Assembly: GCA_031431125.1 (NCBI GenBank)
Contig: JANPCX010000053.1
Coordinates: 8,343-72,342, forward strand
Direction of reading: 5' to 3'
DNA length: 64,000 nt
From: JANPCX01 sp031431125
GTDB taxonomy: Bacteria > Pseudomonadota > Gammaproteobacteria > Burkholderiales > Burkholderiaceae_C
Below, piece by piece: positions 26,615-35,183 of the stretch. Numbering within the stretch: position 1 is the first letter of the stretch; each line of letters starts with the position of its first letter. Below the pieces are notes generated by a model, which did not search any database, had not been told where the DNA came from, and worked only from the letters and a program-made list of their open reading frames with translations. A program made the translations under genes and the position numbers.

Positions 26615-27208
26615 ATGACAGGCATGAGAATCGTATGTGCATTGAACGCCCAGGAAGGCCAACGCCCAGACGTGTTGGTGCTTCCGGAAAACACCCGTCA
26701 GATTGAACTGTCTCAGGCGATCAAACAGCATCCGTTGGCGACTATTGTTGCTGCTGTCCATGACGGTCCATACATGCGCGCACATCTGATTAAAAACGGC
26801 ATCAATCAGATCGATTACCTGAAGACTTTGCCGGACGGTCGTTCCAAACCATTCAATGGACCACAGCTTGCCCTGCCGTTCTACGAAGACCAAGAGGCAT
26901 CGTTGGCGATGGGCGTGCTGATCTGTCGCGACTTTGAATGCAACAAGCTGCGAGGGAAACTGTTGGCTCGTTTTGAATCAAGTCGATCTGAATACAAACT
27001 ACTTTGCATTCCTGCGGACATGAGCAATGACTTCTTCCGAGAGGGCCCCGGCCTAACGTTTCCTGGTGTATTTGTGGCACTGAGCAATCACTGCCGGACA
27101 TACAAGAATCCATGCCGCTGCCTTAGCTTCGTTGCCGACCCACATGGACGAGTCGTATCGCGCCAAATAGCTTGTGAATCCATCGCTTTCAAGCTGCAAA
27201 ACGTTTGA
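26615..27208 (+). CDS. Nitrilase/carbon-nitrogen hydrolase-like protein, short
   Basis: A 197-residue protein with the strand order of the nitrilase superfamily: DVLVLPEN (candidate catalytic Glu), MGVLICRDFE (candidate nucleophile Cys), LLCIPADMS, FVALSNHCR and a C-terminal SFVADPHGRVV. The usual catalytic Lys motif is not evident, and the protein is about 60 residues shorter than typical members, so it may be a degenerate or specialised member. It is a single plus-strand gene divergent from the HsdR_N gene. The family assignment rests on motif order and is moderate. Confidence 0.55.
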   Translation: MTGMRIVCALNAQEGQRPDVLVLPENTRQIELSQAIKQHPLATIVAAVHDGPYMRAHLIKNGINQIDYLKTLPDGRSKPFNGPQLALPFYEDQEASLAMGVLICRDFECNKLRGKLLARFESSRSEYKLLCIPADMSNDFFREGPGLTFPGVFVALSNHCRTYKNPCRCLSFVADPHGRVVSRQIACESIAFKLQNV

Positions 27209-27220
27209 GTGACCTGAAAG

Positions 27221-27750
27221 TCAAATTGACACAAACAAAGGTACAAACCCAAATAGTTGTCGCTGCTCTTCCCAATCCACTGGCACCATGACCTGACGTC
27301 CCCGAAGCGTGTGCAAATTTAAATGCCGGGGCTGTGTGCCACTGAGGACAGCCTGCACGATAACCGGTGCCAGCCGCGTCATGCGCAGCACCTCGGCCAC
27401 CCAGCCAGCCTCCAGGTTCAGCCGGTGCGCCAAAGCGGTGATGGTGGCCACCTCTCCCGAGTCCAGCAGCTTCTGCCAATAAAAGGCCTTTCCCAGGGTG
27501 CGTATCAGCGGCAGGTCAAATGATGGCGCACCTTTGGGTCCGGCGACGGCATGTCGGACTCAACGTCTCCTGGTGGCGCAATCAACAAAGTTCCTCGGTG
27601 CTGCCGTTTGATCGACAGCCGCAAGAACGTGACCCGGTGTTCCGTGGTGCTCAGATCCCTGGCTGGACCATTGCAGCGAATGGCCACGGCGGTTTGCAGA
27701 ATGTCGGTGGTCTTGGTGCTCTTGGCCGTCACGCGCTAACTCCTTCCAGG
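27221..27750 (-). pseudogene. Frameshifted relic of the recombinase-associated accessory gene
   Basis: The minus strand repeats the gene at 28781-29284 with clear protein similarity: RVTFLRLSIKRQHRGTLLIAPP and, in another frame, GKAFYWQKLLDSGEVATI plus LEAGWVAEVLRMTRLAP. Alignment shows one base missing in this copy near 27545-27550, which splits the frame. To its right, KELARDG-coding sequence up to about 27770 may be the tail of a lost recombinase gene. So a second, older copy of the same operon stood here and has decayed. It probably encodes no functional product. Confidence 0.7.
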
Positions 27751-27826
27751 CCGCACCCTGCATGGTCAAAGGATTCCACAGCCCTCATTCCTTTGGTCTC
27801 CTTCGCAGGTGGGTGATCAATGACTT

Positions 27827-28504
27827 TCAAGAAATGTGGCTTGGCGGCGTGAATATCCAGGCTTGCTGCAAATCTGTAGCAAGTTCGATCATGCGAGGCG
27901 CAATTGTCCGGGCCTTGGTGGGCTCAAAGTCGAGAGCGATGGTCTGAAGGCCGTCGAAGAGGCTGGTCTGCCAGCGCGTCCAAGCACCAAACCAGCGCAG
28001 CCGCGCAAACAGGGTCTGAACGACGATACGCAAGTGGGCGGCCAATTCCTCCGCGTCCCAGTCGAAACGGCATAGCAGGATGACGTAAGCGGACGCTTGT
28101 GAATAACTGTGCTGAGTCAGCATGATGGGATCAGGTCCATCCTCGCGACGAAGAAGCCGGATGGCTGGGTCAAACGCTTCCGGCGCAACAAGCAATCGGG
28201 CCATCGAGTGCACTGCTGCATCGGCATCCTCTTTGTCCCAGTCTTTGTCCAGTTTGACGGCAAACCGGAGTTGCTTGTCTGCATACTTAACGAGTTGGTT
28301 GTGCAGCCATGCCAATACCTGCTCCTGGTCAGATCGATAACTAAAGTTCATAGGGAAGCCACGCTTCTCGGCGATGCGCTCGCCAATCAGCCATGCTTCG
28401 GTTTCCAAGTCTTCGAGCGCGTATTCACCTTGAGTACGGTAGGCAATTCGCCGAAGGTCAACTCGCCGTTGAACAAGGAATGCTTGATACGAGTCCATCG
28501 ACAT
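27827..28504 (-). CDS. Hypothetical helical protein, possibly sigma-like
   Basis: A 225-residue protein lying between the decayed and the intact recombinase operons. The N-terminal 100 residues (LVQRRVDLRRIAYRTQG, LEDLETEAWLIGERIAEK, VLAWLHNQLVKYADKQLR) recall the helical layout of sigma-70 region 2, and the C-terminal part has FARLRWFGAWTRWQ. This resemblance is an impression, not a match. It has no membrane segment. The gene has no close partner: 76 nt separate it from the pseudogene and about 275 nt from the next gene. Confidence 0.55.
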   Translation of the reverse strand: MSMDSYQAFLVQRRVDLRRIAYRTQGEYALEDLETEAWLIGERIAEKRGFPMNFSYRSDQEQVLAWLHNQLVKYADKQLRFAVKLDKDWDKEDADAAVHSMARLLVAPEAFDPAIRLLRREDGPDPIMLTQHSYSQASAYVILLCRFDWDAEELAAHLRIVVQTLFARLRWFGAWTRWQTSLFDGLQTIALDFEPTKARTIAPRMIELATDLQQAWIFTPPSHIS

Positions 28505-28780
28505 TCGTCATCTCCCTCGGTAGATCGAATTTTCCGTGATGGTCACCAAACCACCAAAAGTTATAGGAAGAAGGCGTGCTGCCTCTCATGTGGACTTGCC
28601 AAGCCCACGGCAAACGGACTCTTGCGACAAACATTGAATGGCCGATGTTCAGGCTGCTGGAACATCTGCACCAAGATCTGCTTTGAGTCGACTGATGTCA
28701 TTCAAGGCAGACATCTCACTCAGACGCATTATGCAAATACTTTTTGGGGCATATTCAATCGGCTTCTGGCAGGCCTACAT

Positions 28781-29284
28781 TTACTCAAATCCAAATCTCT
28801 GCCGCTGCTCCTTCCAACACAACGGCACAATGGCCTGCCTCCCCCGCAGCGCATGCAGATTTAAATGCCTTGGCTGTGTTCCGCTGAGGATGGCGTGCAC
28901 GATGTCGGGTGCCAACCGTGTCATACGCAACACCTCAGCCACCCAGCCAGGCTCCAGGTTCAGTTGGTGCGCCAAAGCGGTGATCGTTGCCACCTCTCCC
29001 GAATCCAGCAGCTTTTGCCAATAAAAGGCTTTGCCCAGGGTGCGTATCAGCGGCAGTTCAAATGACGGTGTACCTTGGGGCCCGGCGCACAGCACGCCTG
29101 AATCAACGTCGCCGGGCGGCGCAATCAGCAAAGTTCGCCGATGCCGCCGTTTGATCGACAGCGGCACGAAGGTGACCCGGTTTTCGGCAGTGCTGTATTG
29201 CCGCACCGGGCTACTTTGCCTGCTTTTCACCGCAGGGCTTTTGATCGCGCCGTGGTGTGGGCTGCTGTTGGCCTGCGGCTTCAT
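28781..29284 (-). CDS. Recombinase-associated accessory protein
   Basis: A 167-residue basic protein whose start overlaps the stop of the serine recombinase by four bases. It has an Arg-rich N-terminal part (LSIKRRHRRTLL), then a helical domain with GEVATITALAHQLNLEPGWVAEVLRMTRLAP, which reads as a helix-turn-helix. This suggests DNA binding in support of the recombinase. A frameshifted homologue lies at 27221-27750. The coupling across four genes (31474 to 28781) marks them as one functional unit. Confidence 0.75.
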   Translation of the reverse strand: MKPQANSSPHHGAIKSPAVKSRQSSPVRQYSTAENRVTFVPLSIKRRHRRTLLIAPPGDVDSGVLCAGPQGTPSFELPLIRTLGKAFYWQKLLDSGEVATITALAHQLNLEPGWVAEVLRMTRLAPDIVHAILSGTQPRHLNLHALRGRQAIVPLCWKEQRQRFGFE

Positions 29285-30720
29285 ACCTGTGCCCCTTGCT
29301 CAATTTCAGCCTGCTGCGTTTCTTTGACCAAAGGATGCTGGGTCACCTCAATCCCCAGACCCTGCCAGCCATCTTGGCACCACACGATGTCCAGGCCCTC
29401 TGCGTGCAGTTGAACCCGCTCGATGAGCAGCCGTGCGATGCGTTGCTGTTCCGATGGGAACAACTGGCCCCACACCTGCCCCATTTGCCGCATGGCCACG
29501 ACCGCCTGGGCTTCGTCGAGCGTCTCTGTGCTGTGAGCCCGTTTGGGGGCCAACTGCTGCGCCGCCCTCCACACCGCGATCACCATCTCCGGCCGCTGCA
29601 AGGTAGCGTGGATCTGTTGCAGCACAGCCTGCTCAATCTCGGCGGCAGGCAAGGGCCGCAGCAGATCAGCTCCTGAACCCGCCACCGAGGCTGCACTGCG
29701 TCGCTTGTACAAGTAAGGCACGTAGTACCGATAGCGTTTGCCATTCTTCTTGGTGGTGTAGGTGGGCAGCATGCGCTGCCCGTCTGGTGCATAAAGCAGC
29801 CCTGCCAGCAACGCCGGGTGGTCGGTGTCTTTGACTCGGGGGCCCTGGCGACGGGCGTCCACCAAGGTGTGCACCTGGTCCCACAGTGTCTGGCTCACGA
29901 TGGCTTGGTGCTGACCAGCAAAACTCTCGCCTTTGTGCACCATCTCACCAAGGTACAGCCGGTTGCGCAACATCACGAACAGAATCTGCTGATCGATGGG
30001 CCGTCCAGGTTTAAAAACGCCCGCCTGATTCACCCAGGCCTTGGTGGTGCGTCCTTCTACCGCCAGCTCGCGTACCAAACGTGCCGCTGAGCCGTGCTCG
30101 GCATAACGCGCAAAGATGTCGCGCACCAGATCTGCTTCGACTTCGTTCACCACCAGCTTGCGGTCCCGCACGTCGTAACCCAGAGGCGGCACACCACCCA
30201 TCCACATGCCCTTGGCTTTACTGGCCGCGATCTTGTCTCGGATGCGCTCGCCAGTGACCTCGCGCTCGAACTGCGCAAACGACAGCAGAATGTTCAGCGT
30301 CAACCGCCCCATGCTCGTGGTGGTGTTGAACTGCTGGGTGACGGAAACAAAGGTCACACCATAGGCATCGAAGCAATCCACCATGCGAGCGAAGTCACCG
30401 AGGCTGCGTGACAGCCGGTCGATTTTGTAGACCACCACCACGTCGACACGGCCCGCTTCGATGTCGGCCAGCAGGCGTTTAAGGCCTGGGCGGTCCATGT
30501 TGCCGCCCGAGTAACCGCCATCGTCATAACCGTCTTCGAGTGCGATCCAACCTTCGTGGCGCTGGCTGGCAATGAACGACTTGCCCGCATCGGCCTGCGC
30601 TTCCAAACTGTTGTACTCCTGCTCCAAGCCTTCCTCGGTGGATTTCCGGGTGTAGATGGCGCAGCGCTTTTTGGGCGTCAGTGTTGACCCGGTGCCAAGG
30701 GCTGTTCTACGTGTGGTCAT
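29281..30720 (-). CDS. Large serine recombinase, probable prophage integrase
   Basis: A 479-residue serine recombinase. The resolvase domain starts with CAIYTRKSTEEG, with nucleophile Ser27, and contains VVVYKIDRLSRS. The Recombinase domain has GGVPPLGYDV and RNRLYLGEMVHKG. A zinc-ribbon-like YYVPYLYKRR region and a long helical C-terminus complete it. It belongs to the type that works with DUF2924 proteins, whose gene overlaps its start (ATGA at 30717-30720). The position at the left edge of the phage genes makes it the likely integrase/excisionase of the prophage, which is inference. It is clearly different from the recombinase at 1-1015. Confidence 0.92.
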   Translation of the reverse strand: MTTRRTALGTGSTLTPKKRCAIYTRKSTEEGLEQEYNSLEAQADAGKSFIASQRHEGWIALEDGYDDGGYSGGNMDRPGLKRLLADIEAGRVDVVVVYKIDRLSRSLGDFARMVDCFDAYGVTFVSVTQQFNTTTSMGRLTLNILLSFAQFEREVTGERIRDKIAASKAKGMWMGGVPPLGYDVRDRKLVVNEVEADLVRDIFARYAEHGSAARLVRELAVEGRTTKAWVNQAGVFKPGRPIDQQILFVMLRNRLYLGEMVHKGESFAGQHQAIVSQTLWDQVHTLVDARRQGPRVKDTDHPALLAGLLYAPDGQRMLPTYTTKKNGKRYRYYVPYLYKRRSAASVAGSGADLLRPLPAAEIEQAVLQQIHATLQRPEMVIAVWRAAQQLAPKRAHSTETLDEAQAVVAMRQMGQVWGQLFPSEQQRIARLLIERVQLHAEGLDIVWCQDGWQGLGIEVTQHPLVKETQQAEIEQGAQV

Positions 30721-31223
30721 GCCGACACCTCCAAACTGGCCTTGCTTTTGCGAGCAGTTGTTTTAATTCCAAAAAAAACCGGCCCACTCCAAGGCGTGCC
30801 GGTGATCGCCCTGGCCACGCCCGACAAGCTTTTGAAGGGCTGACCCTGCCACTCGAAGCGCCCGTCTGGCAGCACAGTGACCCGGTGCGCTATGCCATTG
30901 AATTCGCGGACCAAGGAGGTGCCAGGTATCAAGCGACTGTTGGCCTGTTTGTCCAGGCCCGGAATGAGGCCAGTCTCGCCAATCTTCTCCAGCTTGCGAC
31001 GGAACGCAGTGGGCAAACCGCCGATGGCGCTTTCTTGCAGCTTGTAGGCCAGACGGCTTTCCAGGTAGGACCGGTGGTGGTGCGCGGGCCGCTGCTTGAA
31101 ATGCTCGTCCCACAGCGCCCACAAGTCGGCCATGGGCAGGTGGGGCAGTTCGGCGAGTTGGCTGGGCAGCGTGGTGGCCGCGATTTGCGCTGGCCGCGTC
31201 GATTGGTTCGTCTTGCGTGTCAT
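30717..31223 (-). CDS. DUF2924 family protein
   Basis: A 168-residue DUF2924 protein. Family features are the N-terminal LAELPHLPMADLWALWDEHF, the SYLESRLAYKLQE helix, and the C-terminal LVREFNGIAHRVTVLPDGRFEWQGQPFKSLSGVARAITG motif ending in GPVFFG. DUF2924 genes regularly precede serine recombinase genes in prophages and are thought to be accessory to recombination. It overlaps the recombinase gene by four bases and the upstream small gene by four bases, so all are co-translated. Confidence 0.9.
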   Translation of the reverse strand: MTRKTNQSTRPAQIAATTLPSQLAELPHLPMADLWALWDEHFKQRPAHHHRSYLESRLAYKLQESAIGGLPTAFRRKLEKIGETGLIPGLDKQANSRLIPGTSLVREFNGIAHRVTVLPDGRFEWQGQPFKSLSGVARAITGTPWSGPVFFGIKTTARKSKASLEVSA

Positions 31224-31474
31224 TGAACACCTTCAGGTTGAGAGGGGTTCGTATTGACGCTCTGGTCGGCGGTCAAGCCAAGTCGAACCGGGCTTGTTTC
31301 AACTGGGGTGTCGCACAACGTCACTGCATCGGCGCCGGGGACTTGACTCGTGGAGTGAAGCCCCCTCAGCCAGGCAGTGGCCAGCAGGTCGGCAATTTCA
31401 ATTTGGGGTGGGCGCGGTTCGACAGCAAATCGGGGTGCTGACGAAAAGTTGGCGCGGGTGAGATTGGTTGGCAT
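31220..31474 (-). CDS. Small first gene of the recombinase operon
   Basis: An 84-residue protein with no recognised domain. It is Pro/Thr-rich, with a short central helix (IEIADLLATAWLRGL). Support comes from the four-base ATGA overlap with the DUF2924 gene, the same arrangement seen at the other two junctions of this operon. It may mainly serve to couple translation. The 163 nt upstream hold the presumed operon promoter, but no clear consensus boxes were seen. Confidence 0.5.
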   Translation of the reverse strand: MPTNLTRANFSSAPRFAVEPRPPQIEIADLLATAWLRGLHSTSQVPGADAVTLCDTPVETSPVRLGLTADQSVNTNPSQPEGVQ

Positions 31475-31637
31475 GTCGGCATCGAACTGTTTCGGTGCCG
31501 ATGATTGTTGTGGGGCCGCCTACAGAATCCAAGCCAGAGAGGAACAGCACCTGCATAAATGCAGCAAACCTTTCCTATCTCTCGCTAACGAACACCGCAA
31601 AAATATCTGGCAATGCCGCCGGCTTTCGTTCAATCGT

Positions 31638-32081
31638 TCAGGAGTATTCAATGCGGAATTGCATGCGTGGCCCATCAATCGAAAGCACCACCCGATTCAA
31701 GACATCGCGACCAATCATGCCGTCTATGGAGTGATTGAACAATGGTCTGCCAATAACTTCAATCGCAGGCAAAATCAGTGGGGCATCTCCATAGGTCATC
31801 AGTTTGAAGCTGACGTCATAGGTATTGCAAGTCGTCGGCTTTTCATCTGAAGTCGAAGTCAGGATATCCGTCGTACCGCGCGGAGCTATGCTGAGCGCGC
31901 GCATGTGCTGCTCATTCACCATCGTGGTGTCCGCTCCAGTGTCGATGATGAATGACAGACGCAGATCAGGATTGGGCTCAAGCCCTCGCGCTACCATCGC
32001 CCGGCGGCGAGGTTCACTTATTCCGATCCAAACGTCAATAAGCGGCCCACTGGCCCCAAACCGACCCGTTACGAACGGCAC
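31638..32081 (-). CDS. Retropepsin-like aspartic protease
   Basis: A 147-residue protein of the retroviral-type (single-lobe) aspartic protease fold. The active-site motif is D47-T-G-A-D in FIIDTGADTTMV, and the second family motif is DGMIGRDVL near the end, as in Ddi1/gag-asp proteases that act as homodimers. It has no signal peptide. The start overlaps the end of the next upstream gene (32069-32311) by 13 nt, so the two form an operon. Such proteases are uncommon in prophages; the substrate is unknown. Confidence 0.8.
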   Translation of the reverse strand: MPFVTGRFGASGPLIDVWIGISEPRRRAMVARGLEPNPDLRLSFIIDTGADTTMVNEQHMRALSIAPRGTTDILTSTSDEKPTTCNTYDVSFKLMTYGDAPLILPAIEVIGRPLFNHSIDGMIGRDVLNRVVLSIDGPRMQFRIEYS

Positions 32082-32311
32082 GGCCCGAGGTCACGGGTGA
32101 AGTGTGCGACTGCCTGATCGGGTGCGACTTTCTTGACGAAAAAGGAGTCAAGTCCGAATTCATCGTAGGCCCAAGTTAGTGCCTGCTCGTAGGATTCGGA
32201 GAAGTGGGCCAGGATTGAACCCTTGATCACGACATACTGACCATTGTGGCTGCCAAGCATTTTTGGCAGCTGCGTTTGGTATGTCTGAAACTCGGTCTGC
32301 AATGTCGACAC
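32069..32311 (-). CDS. Small conserved protein, partner of the aspartic protease
   Basis: An 80-residue protein with a helical N-terminus and a small alpha/beta unit: GQYVVIKGSILAHFSESYEQALTWAYDEFG, then FFVKKV. This resembles the DUF5678-type short domains that often precede retropepsin-like genes. It overlaps the protease gene by 13 nt. It may act as a partner, recognition module or regulator of the protease, which is inferred from coupling only. Confidence 0.65.
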   Translation of the reverse strand: MSTLQTEFQTYQTQLPKMLGSHNGQYVVIKGSILAHFSESYEQALTWAYDEFGLDSFFVKKVAPDQAVAHFTRDLGPCRS

Positions 32312-32365
32312 GGTCTAACCTTTGTGAGGATCAATAGATCACCGATTTCCACGTGATCTTCGCTA

Positions 32366-32545
32366 TCAACAAGTTATCCACAGAATTACCCACAGATTTC
32401 CGGGTAGCGTACCGAAAGCCGAGATTTCTTGCAAGGATTTTCCTTCGAGATCAAGGGCAACATGGTCTTCCCACCACACGGCGCTGAGAAGCGCCCAGGT
32501 GATGGTCGGCTCAGCCCACTGGTTGGCTATGTCCTTAACCAGCAC
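32366..32545 (-). CDS. Possible small protein behind 32527-33519
   Basis: A 59-codon frame that starts at GTG 32545, inside the end of the preceding gene (19-nt overlap), and ends at TGA 32366-32368. The encoded peptide has plausible composition (LVKDIANQWAEPTITWALL, HVALDLEGKSLQEI). Its 3' end runs through the DnaA-box-like sites, where the peptide becomes Trp/Leu-rich, which lowers confidence. No homology was recognised. Confidence 0.3.
   Translation of the reverse strand: MLVKDIANQWAEPTITWALLSAVWWEDHVALDLEGKSLQEISAFGTLPGNLWVILWITC
32374..32394. promoter_or_regulatory. Two tandem DnaA-box-like sites
   Basis: TTATCCACA (32374-32382, perfect consensus) and TTACCCACA (32386-32394, one change) lie in the same orientation with 3 nt between them. 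They sit upstream of the protease operon. They could bind host DnaA at a phage replication origin or in autoregulation. Confidence 0.4.
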
Positions 32546-33519
32546 TCACCATGCCCATAAGCAATCTGGCTGCGCCAGTCTTCTTTCTTCCCATGGAATA
32601 CCTTGGACAACTCAGTGCCCGAGGCATATCCGGCGTGGGTTAACAGCGCCGATGTTTTGAGCCGCTGTCCCATCGCGTCGCCCCGCTGCCATCCCTCAAA
32701 TAGTTGCCGAACCAGCATACGGTGCTTGCTGCGGTAAGGCACTCGGTTGCCACGAATCTCCAGCCAACTGCCGTCAGGCGCGCACTGCACCGGCGAGGCG
32801 TCTTGGGTTGGGATTGCATAGCCTGGTTGGCACAACATCTGCGCCAGTCGCTGGGTGTCGAACACTTTTCTTGCGCTCATCAACTGGTTCAAATCCGCCC
32901 AGATCAGATGCGGGGGCAACGGGACATCCTCCGGCCTCGGCGTCGAGGTCAACAGCACATGAGGAATTCGGCTGGGCAGACGGTTGATGTATTCGACAAC
33001 GGCGTCAAGGCGATCCCGTCGCAGCGCCCTTCCAAACCAAATCTCGTGGGGTGTCGCGCCTCCGTTTTTACCGCCCAGTCGCGCCGTGCCCAACTCCCAC
33101 AGCAGATCAGGCAACTGCTCCATCACCGTCAAACGCGGCGGAATGTCCAGTGCCTGGCGGTGCATTTCGAAGAAGACAGCGGGTGCGACTTTCCAGCTCG
33201 TGATCTCCAGCACGTCCAGCCCCACCCAGATTTTGGGTCGGCCCAGGCCACGGCTGAGCCAATAGCCCCAGCAATCTCGATGTTCTGGGTGGCGCACCAC
33301 AGGAACACTGGGGCAGTCGTCATCCGATTCATCCGGCACGATCTCTTGGTCGTAGAGGGTGTGCAGCAGCCCTTCACTCTGGGAGTCAAGAGCCTGGGAT
33401 TGAAGCGCCAGCTCTTGAAGCACATCACGCACTCCGCGATCTTGCCTAAAGGCTTCAATCTCCCCCGATTCACGGTCGAGCCCATGCAGCAGAGCTTGAT
33501 AAACCTGTGGCTCAAACAT
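32527..33519 (-). CDS. Hypothetical phage protein
   Basis: A protein of about 330 residues with no recognised family. It has an acidic N-terminal half and Trp-rich stretches in the middle (DCWGYWLSRGLGRPKIWVGLDVLEI); the C-terminal 100 residues (YRSKHRMLVRQLFEGWQRGD...LSKVFHGKKEDWRSQI) look like a DNA-binding winged helix. The longest frame starts at 33558 and overlaps the upstream gene by 47 nt; ATG at 33519 (MFEPQVY) leaves an 8-nt overlap and is preferred. It is the second gene of a leftward operon starting at 34813, divergent from the replication genes. Confidence 0.65.
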   Translation of the reverse strand: MFEPQVYQALLHGLDRESGEIEAFRQDRGVRDVLQELALQSQALDSQSEGLLHTLYDQEIVPDESDDDCPSVPVVRHPEHRDCWGYWLSRGLGRPKIWVGLDVLEITSWKVAPAVFFEMHRQALDIPPRLTVMEQLPDLLWELGTARLGGKNGGATPHEIWFGRALRRDRLDAVVEYINRLPSRIPHVLLTSTPRPEDVPLPPHLIWADLNQLMSARKVFDTQRLAQMLCQPGYAIPTQDASPVQCAPDGSWLEIRGNRVPYRSKHRMLVRQLFEGWQRGDAMGQRLKTSALLTHAGYASGTELSKVFHGKKEDWRSQIAYGHGECWLRT

Positions 33520-34813
33520 GCGCAGCATCTGTCGCGCTGCTTGGGCTGCTCCCCTCAATCAAATTCCAGCGCGGCAGGTATTTCTCCATCAGGGTGCGCT
33601 CAAGGTTGGAGCTGGCCTTCAACGTGCAGCGATTGGGGTAACCGAAGGTGATGTGCAGGCGACGATGTTTGCCGGTGTTCTCTCGGTACTTGACGCACAG
33701 CGAACCGCTGATGACAGCAGCACGCCGGTCAATGGCGTTGTACTTGCCCTTGTTTCTGATGCGCTCCAGCAGACGCGTGGACGAATCGGGGTGGCTGTAA
33801 TACGTCTCGTAGTTGCGGGCATGGCCGTCATCTCGGAACTTGAGCATGGTCACCGCCACATCGACGATGTCATCCTGCGCATCGACTTTGAATTCACCAG
33901 GTGCTTTGAGCAGTGATTCCACACGGTAGCGCCGTTTGGGCACGGCATTCATGTCGTCTGTGGGCATGCCCAGAACGGTTTGCATGAACACCCTGGCCAG
34001 GGCGAGCCGGTCTTCCTTGCGATCTGCGTACACCTCGATTAAACCGGATTGAACGTCATAAAGCAGTTGAAATTCGTCTACGGGACGCAGGCGGTCGCGC
34101 TGCACCTCGTTGTCCAGCAGACGCCAAACTGCCCGCCAACTGCCTTCGCTGAAGATTCGCCAGTGCAGGATGGTCGCCGCATTGGATTGGATTTGGTGAT
34201 GTTCATGTGCGTCTACTGCGTGGTACCGCTCAAAACATTCCACCTGCAGCTGACCTTCTCTGCCCAGCGCTTCTTTACAGCCAGCGGCCAGACGTTGCCG
34301 GGCTGACTCCAGTTCACCGACATCGGTGGCACTCAAGGCGCGGCATGCGGTGGAGCTTTCAAAAGCGTCATAACCAGAGCGCGAGCGATTCAGGTCAACG
34401 AAATAAGCGTCCTCGGCTTGCTCAAACAAACGGGGAGCCTGCAGGCGAAGCATCAATGCCCGCAACAGTGGGTCAGGCTCATCCACCCAATCGGCACCCA
34501 AGGCAGCGGTGACCAGTTCATCCGGCAGCGACTCCACCGCCATTTGCCCGGCGGCGCTGGCCAACAGCGTGACCCGCTCCACCTCAAATTCCAGCGTCTT
34601 TTGGTGATCGGTGCGGACTGAGCGGCAGCGTGCAGTCAGCTCATGACAAGTCTGCAGTCTTGCGGACTCTTCTTCGGGCAATTCACTTTGCACTCGGCGT
34701 TTTCTGATGCCGGGGCTGGCCTGATGGGGTAAGTCGATTTGAAGAAACTCGACGAAAGCTTCAAAGCGCTCTGCACCGGCAGCACGGATCAAGTCATGGA
34801 GATGGGCGGACAC
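33512..34813 (-). CDS. Hypothetical phage protein, promoter-proximal gene of the leftward operon
   Basis: A 433-residue protein with no recognised family. It is mostly helical and charged, with a Leu/Arg-rich central part (SEGSWRAVWRLLDNEVQRD) and a C-terminal domain that ends in a short disordered tail. There is no Walker motif, zinc finger or membrane segment. It faces a 370-nt control region with the TCCGTACC repeats, so its transcription is probably controlled there, opposite to the rightward replication operon. It could be a regulator or host-takeover protein; the sequence does not decide. Confidence 0.7.
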   Translation of the reverse strand: MSAHLHDLIRAAGAERFEAFVEFLQIDLPHQASPGIRKRRVQSELPEEESARLQTCHELTARCRSVRTDHQKTLEFEVERVTLLASAAGQMAVESLPDELVTAALGADWVDEPDPLLRALMLRLQAPRLFEQAEDAYFVDLNRSRSGYDAFESSTACRALSATDVGELESARQRLAAGCKEALGREGQLQVECFERYHAVDAHEHHQIQSNAATILHWRIFSEGSWRAVWRLLDNEVQRDRLRPVDEFQLLYDVQSGLIEVYADRKEDRLALARVFMQTVLGMPTDDMNAVPKRRYRVESLLKAPGEFKVDAQDDIVDVAVTMLKFRDDGHARNYETYYSHPDSSTRLLERIRNKGKYNAIDRRAAVISGSLCVKYRENTGKHRRLHITFGYPNRCTLKASSNLERTLMEKYLPRWNLIEGSSPSSATDAAHV

Positions 34814-35023
34814 GTCAATAGGCTCCCTTTGTTTCGTTTTTTGGTTGAGTGGTGTTGACAGAGACCGCGGTTGACTCTGTCCGCAATGAGGTACTGCAGA
34901 ACCAAGGCAGCGCTTTCATCACGAAACATGTTTATACGCTGTCACAAGCTCACGGCGTGAGCCACAACTTTTAAGCGACGTTTTGTGCTGAATTTATTTT
35001 TATCGCCAGGGTGAAGTTGGCCA

Positions 35024-35120
35024 TTCCGTACCTTCTCCGTACCTCCAACCGGGGAGGTACGGAAGGACTTGGAAATTCCGTACCTTTTTCCGTACCTGCG
35101 CCCCCTGTTTCTCCGTACCC
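35024..35120. promoter_or_regulatory. Array of six TCCGTACC motifs in a divergent control region
   Basis: Motifs of the form (T/C)TCCGTACC(T/C) lie at 35024, 35035, 35076, 35088 and 35111, and one inverted copy (AGGTACGGAA) lies at 35055-35064. They are within 97 nt between the leftward gene at 34813 and the rightward gene at 35184. The rest of 34814-35183 contains no gene. The array looks like an operator cluster for a phage repressor or an iteron-type origin. Confidence 0.65.
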
Positions 35121-35183
35121 CTCTGATTCGACAGTCACTCCCACGGTTTGCGAATGGTTCGCACCGACACCTTGGAGATGCTG

